Source: Euprymna scolopes (Eukaryota; Mollusca; Cephalopoda; Sepiida; Sepiolidae). Taken from it: a DNA stretch of 23,336 nt. The position numbers and the translations under genes are program-made. Where the stretch lies: assembly GCA_024364805.1 (NCBI GenBank), contig CM044506.1, positions 106,540,943 to 106,564,278 of the forward strand, written 5' to 3'. Below the pieces are notes generated by a model that was not told the DNA's origin, ran no database searches, and saw only the letters and a list, made by a program, of their open reading frames with translations. Positions 18,721 through 23,336 of this stretch are shown here, one piece after another. The number at the start of each line of letters is the position of its first letter. Position 1 is the stretch's first letter.

Positions 18721-19014
18721 ACCCAAATTTCAGTGAAAACCAATAGTCATTGCAAGCATAAAATTAATGGTAAGCGACTGTTGTAATAATGCAAATTCCT
18801 TTGCAAAGGTTATCAAAAGAGGTAGAGAGTACTGGAAATCTGAGAAGATTTGTTATCACCCAGACTCTAAGGAATATCACCAGTTATTATCAGTTAGTAA
18901 TATATATATATGTTTTTGTATTTTATTTTTTATTTGTTGACATATATGAAACCAGAATGTTTTTTAACCAGAATTTTCAGCCATTACGTGTCACCTTCTT
19001 CAGTTGTAATAAGA

Positions 19015-19015
19015 G

Positions 19016-19041
<26 letters not shown>
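19015..19041 (+). repeat. (TG)n microsatellite
   Basis: About 13 TG units follow AAGAGG. Confidence 0.95.
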
Positions 19042-19046
<5 letters not shown>

Positions 19047-19889
19047 TGAATAACAGGTTGTAACAGCTAATGCGACTAGTGTGTACTGACCATGTTTATC
19101 CCCTTTTTTAAAATTCTAGCATCTATCAAATATTTTCAAAGGCTTAAGTGGATAGAAAACCATAAAGTGTTTTCTTCAGGATGGAAGGTGGAAACAGAGA
19201 AAGAGAAAAAGGAGATTTGGTTTTTGCTATGATTGCTTTGCTATGGGGAGGGGTTGCCAGTGAACTTGGGGATATTGTGTTGCAAGATTGTATTATGACA
19301 GATACTCTAGTGGAAAAGATGTCAGCTAAAAAACAATGCTAAAGTATTAATTAGATGAAAATAACTAGAAAAAATACAGTATAATTAAATGAATGCTAAA
19401 TGACTATGTGATAAATGGTAAAAAATAACATTTACATGTAAATATAAAAAAATTTTTTTGAGTTGAAAAATTTCCACATTAGTATCTGGGAGTGCACTTA
19501 ACTCACGGGGTGGGGGGATAAACCCCTGAATCAAGACAAAGCAATGAGAAACTACTGCCTTTACTTGTCTCCCCGAGATTAACATAGCTCTAAAATTTTG
19601 AGAACCGTGGTTGCCAACACTGTTAAAATGAATGAACTCTTGTTTATTATCAGTGGAAAAAAAAAATAGGGAAAAGAAATAAAAGAAAAAGTGAAAATAT
19701 GAAAAATTGGGAAAAAACTGCTGATGAGAAAAAATTATACACAGTATTTTTTTTCTGGTAAAAATGATGTTCATCAATTCATGTATGTCTAGGAAATGAC
19801 ATTTAAGTAATCCCAAATAATTATTCAACCCTGAGATGTACATGTTGAGTCCTAGAATAAGTTTTACTTTATATTTGCATATGTTTTGA

Positions 19890-20200
19890 AATTGGAGATT
19901 ATAATGGATGATCAGTGAATTTGTCTCTGATAGTTTTTGTGATTGCTGAAATGTAGGCAGAATTCAGAGACTGTTTTTATCAATACAGTTGACACTTGTG
20001 CATCTGGTGCAGTATATTAAGTAAACCACATTGGGCTATCACAGGTGAGTGGGAGGGATAACTAACATTTGTGCCTGGAGGTGTGGATGTGATAGCATAC
20101 TTTGCATCTTGGTTGGTTACATGTTTTGTTGGCTTTAAGGTGTGAGGTTGTGATGTATTTAGATAAAGGTTAATAGAGAATGTAGGTTTGCATTAATGAG
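19890..20200 (-). mobile_element. Possible Penelope-like retroelement fragment
   Basis: The minus strand reads KYITTSHLKANKTCNQPRC, KVCYHIHTS, then after a stop TCDSPM. A shifted frame gives a VVYLIYCTRC-like reading. The C..PRC..C..I array followed by a C.SPNVVYLI block is what precedes and starts the GIY-YIG endonuclease in Penelope-like elements. The copy is short and degraded, so the call is tentative. Confidence 0.45.
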
Positions 20201-20997
20201 TGGTTTGTTGTATATTGTGTTTATGGTGAGATGGTGATGTCATGCTTTGAATGTTGAAATATTTTTTTGAGGGCATTATATGATTTGTTTGTGTTGTAGA
20301 TGCTATTGGATACTATTAGTATTTGTGATGATCATTTTCTATCGTTATTGTATGCAAAGAAATTTTTGGATTCACATTAAAACAAAAAAAAAATATACCA
20401 AATATTAAATATTTCACAATTTCAATTTTAAATATTTGGCAGAATCGATTGGTGCACTAGTAGGTTGGGGTGGGAGTAAATCATTCTCAGTAATTGCCCC
20501 CTAACAATTTTTATGCTATGCACACACATTCTTAAAATATTTCTGTGTAAAATTATATTTAAGTAACTAAAAGTAGTTAAAAATGTCAAAATTGATTAAT
20601 TTTCTGTTGAAATGAAGATTGATTTACCAAGATTTAAACACAAAAATTATGGCTGATAACAAAATATGTCAAGAAATTTTATGAAACCTAATGTCAATTA
20701 AGGAAATGAATGCTGCAAAGGTTATCACAAATTTCAGCAGGCTAGAGTTTAATTTTTTTAGAACTATGAGATATATACTAAAGTAGATTAGACAAGGACA
20801 AGGTAACTAGTGCAGGAGAAGTCAAACTGAAATAACTCTAGTTGTGATAATTTTTTAGGCCTACCAATCCTATCAGTCTTCTTGAAAAACTGTGTCATTA
20901 AAAGCAAAAGAAATGCTTTTGAAGAGACAAAATTTGCCAACTCATAACAGAAATTAGAAAATATGAATCTAATTTTTTTTTAATTTTATAAAATAAT

Positions 20998-21039
20998 AAT
21001 GATGATGATGATGATGATGATGATCATCATCATCATCAG
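20998..21039. repeat. (GAT)n joined to (ATC)n, palindromic microsatellite
   Basis: About nine GAT units meet about six ATC units at TGATCA, giving a near-perfect palindrome of about 40 bp. Confidence 0.93.
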
Positions 21040-21392
21040 CTTAATGCATGTTTTGTTATGCTGGCATGTGTTGTATATCTTTTAGAAATTTATCTTCAAA
21101 TTAACCTATTTCTGACCAAGTATTTATTAGTCCCTCTTTCTCTCAAATTCATTCTTATTCTCCAACATTTTCTTTGGCATTCCCCTGACAACTGATCTTT
21201 CTACCTCAACTGTTCCACCTTTACTATTACCCAAGCACTCTCATTCATTCTTTCAATGTGACCAAACCAATGAAGCATCCTGTTCTGCAGACATCTTCCG
21301 ATACTGTCCAGATTTAATCTTTCTAAAAGATTAATAAATCCAAGCCTATCTTTAAGAATCACATTAATTTTTAATATAAGATTATTTAACAA
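20998..21392 (-). mobile_element. RTE-like LINE 3' end with (GAT)n tail
   Basis: The minus strand from 21392 has an open frame of 63 codons with CLQNRMLHWFGHIERMNESA, a close match to the LRWFGHVERM block near the end of endonuclease-reverse transcriptase LINE proteins. It is followed by RERG-like residues and then non-coding sequence. The element ends in CATTAAGCTGATGATG repeats (to 20998), the usual microsatellite tail. Confidence 0.78.
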
Positions 21393-22474
21393 GTCAAGAA
21401 AATAATACTTTATAAATACTTATTGAAATAAAATCAACCCTTTTGTTAGAAAAAAACATTAACAAAATAACAGAAATTTATTTGTGAGATTTGAGAAAAG
21501 GAAACAGTTGAATTTCAATAAATGCAAAATTTTTTATCAATTAAAAATTTTAGTTTTATTTTGTTGAAGAATTTATTTACCATTCTTGTGAATTTTAATA
21601 TTTCAATTTAGTTGTAAAATTATGGTTTTAATGATTTTTATGGTTTTAATGATTTATTATTCCAAGAAATTCTGTTCATTTTTCAAAATAATTTTTTTCA
21701 ATTAATTCGATATCTTGACATTTTTTATTCTTTCTTTATTGCGAATACATCAACTTTGAAAGATGCTTTTATGAAAAGATAATGCCAAAGAAAATATTCC
21801 TGGGTATTTTCTAATTCATTTTTGTAATTGTTTACATGAATAAATGTCTGCAGTAAAAGTGAAATAAATAATTAGTCGAAGATTTAAATTGATTGGAATT
21901 TTTTATTCTGATTAAATTAAATGTTTTTAATAGTCAAGAGTAAACCAAAAAGGTTTATTTCTCTTTTTGCCATAAAATAATTTACTTTTTGTCTACCCCT
22001 CCTATTCTAAAACAACTATTTCATTGGTCAAGATGATTCTTCTTGATCAATCAACAGACACTCAATTTTAGCAGGCTGAATGCAAAAGAACTTTATTTTC
22101 TCTTTTTGAAGGGAATCCTGTCTAGTCAAGAAGTAAGGAAACTTTTCCTCCTTAATTTGAATGTGACAACCTGAATCTGATATTCAGAAGGCCCTCTATT
22201 TTCTTGGATGTTAAAGAACTTTTTGTATTATAATTGTTTTTTTTTTTGTTTTTTTTTGTTGCAAACGCAATTAGTTTTGCAAAAATATTTTTTTTATTAT
22301 TGTTAATTTAATGCACATATCATCCTTTATTTCTGTATTGTATGTCTTTTGTACTCTTTTTTTCAACATCAGCAAATGAGAAATGAACTGGTCCCTTGTC
22401 AAATCACTTTAAGAAAGATAATGCATACATACAGAAGGTAGTTATTTTTTTTTTTAATTTTATCAATTCGTTCT

Positions 22475-22790
22475 ATCTGGGGATGGGGCATTCTACCTTA
22501 TACCAGACATTCACTCACTATCTCAGATATTCCACCTGAAAGATTTTTTTAAAGATTCTAACTATCCTTTAAAGTGCAATTGCTTGAATCTCTCTTGCAC
22601 TTAGTTCACTGGGTATATTTGTGAGCTAATTTTTGAAATTCTTTTTCATGAGTTCAATCCCTCCTATAATTACTGGAATGATAGAGATCTTCCTAAGATT
22701 CCAGTTTCTTTTCATGTTGTATATAAGACCTTGGTATTTCGTTATCTTTCCCTTTCAGCTCTGTTTAACTTGGCATTATTGGGGACACAT
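22475..22790 (-). mobile_element. Non-LTR retrotransposon 3' end, uninterrupted copy
   Basis: Minus strand from about 22790: a VPNNAKLNRA-like piece, then KITKYQGLIYNMKRNWNLRK, ISIIPVIIGG, KKNFKN, a stop, IPSELSAREIQAIAL, a stop, and RIVRIFKKI. Intact relatives have PVVIGALG, AREIQAIAL and ARILRKVL-like blocks at the C-terminus. At least two stops and one shift are seen. It gives the undisturbed counterpart of the split copy at 1325-2290. Confidence 0.78.
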
Positions 22791-23103
22791 TCCGTGTATG
22801 TGTGTACGTGCATACACACGTTTAAAGATTTGGCCTATGTATCATACAAATATTGTACTTTCATACATCAACAATAAAAATTAATTATATCAAATGTTTT
22901 CTTTCATAAGGTCGACAACAAACTCTTCATTTTTTTCTGTAGTTTTTCATGTGAAATGTGAAATCAGTACTAATGGAAACATATGGAAAGCCACTGAGAA
23001 AATCTAAAATATTAAAGACTACCTTGATCAGTTTTATATTATGAAAACTATCTAAAGAAAAGTAAGAATGGAGTTCTGAATTTTTGAGATGAGGTATGAA
23101 TGT

Positions 23104-23257
23104 TTGTTTTGTTTTAATTGTTCAGACATTTATTCTCATATTGGGTATTACTGGCACAACGTTTCCGTTCTTGAAACCTATGACCTTCGTTGAGTATAAA
23201 CTCCACATTTTTTTCAAGATGAGAATAATTATCCGAACAATCAAGACAATACAAAAA
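23104..23257. mobile_element. Minimal R1 inverted-arm copy
   Basis: The left side (TTTAATTGTTCAGACATTTA, TTCTCATATTGGG, ACAACGTTTCCG, TATGACCTTCG) and right side (CAAGATGAGAATAATTATCC, GAACAATCAAGACAATAC) form the same tail in opposite directions, with no head or body between. Confidence 0.62.
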
Positions 23258-23303
23258 GTAAGAATGGTTTGCTGTTTAAGATACTTTGTGCGTGTGTGCA
23301 TGC

Positions 23304-23305
<2 letters not shown>

Positions 23306-23336
<31 letters not shown>
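23306..23336 (+). repeat. (TA)n microsatellite at window edge
   Basis: A TA run of at least 31 bases preceded by GTGCGTGTGTGCATGCGAA. It continues past the window. Confidence 0.95.

Larger units (their letters stand above)
18408..23336 (-). other. CACNB: Partial intron upstream of the SH3 exon
   Basis: The acceptor TTTGTAG lies at 18414-18408; the donor is beyond the window. I searched both strands for the expected preceding SH3 exon and found none. Contents: LINE fragment 18487-18720, a TG tract 19015-19041, possible Penelope-like fragment 19890-20200, RTE-like LINE 3' end 20998-21392, LINE 3' end 22475-22790, inverted-arm element 23104-23257, and (TA)n at the right edge. Stretches 19045-19880, 20350-20990 and 21400-22470 are AT-rich and show nothing I can name. 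Confidence 0.75.

Noticed and set aside
19385-19843. 152-codon minus-strand open frame, the longest in the window
   Set aside because: It is Phe/Tyr/Ile-rich with low-complexity runs, has no domain I recognise and no splice phase fit; AT-rich DNA gives such frames by chance.
21160-22470. Search for the missing first SH3 exon upstream of 18407
   Set aside because: No minus-strand segment up to 23336 resembles the expected start of the SH3 domain with splice sites; it probably lies beyond the window.

Overview
This window is animal nuclear DNA and lies inside one host gene. The gene is on the minus strand and encodes a voltage-gated calcium channel beta subunit (CACNB family). Four exons can be read, from right to left: 18407-18274 (SH3 core), 17491-17430 and 7371-7241 (HOOK linker) and 965-826 (start of the guanylate kinase-like domain). 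All have AG acceptors and GTAAG donors, and their phases join into one open frame. The 5' exons lie beyond the right edge, and the rest of the kinase-like domain lies beyond the left edge. The protein and the repeat content (tRNA-headed SINE, foldback elements, mariner, CR1/Jockey-like, RTE-like and possible Penelope-like remnants, many microsatellites, strong AT bias, introns up to about 10 kb) suggest a mollusc, plausibly a cephalopod. The species is an inference.

The other roughly 98% is intron filled with decayed mobile DNA. From left to right: 1-825 intron tail with a (CA)n tract. 966-7240 is an intron holding a LINE 3' end split by a 703-bp foldback element with an AAAT target duplication, a tRNA-headed SINE at 2509, a LINE reverse transcriptase remnant at 3250-3845, and a composite inverted SINE-like element at 5800-6276. 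7372-17429 is an intron with a second inverted-repeat family (here called B), nested inverted repeats at 8859-10310, another composite element at 13581-13983, a compact B foldback at 14306-14720, and an internally deleted mariner at 15693-16233. 17492-18273 is a short intron almost half filled by another composite element. 18408-23336 is part of an intron with LINE fragments at 18487, 20998-21392 and 22475-22790, a possible Penelope-like fragment, and a last composite element at 23104.

Two themes stand out. First, mobile elements here repeatedly carry inverted arms, including a tRNA-headed family whose 3' tail appears in opposite orientation on both sides of the copy. Second, the HOOK exons have lengths (62 and 131 nt) that make any exon skipping run into an early stop, so short SH3-only beta subunits could be made. 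No tRNA, rRNA, CRISPR or bacterial features were seen. The small open frames in the introns do not look like genes.
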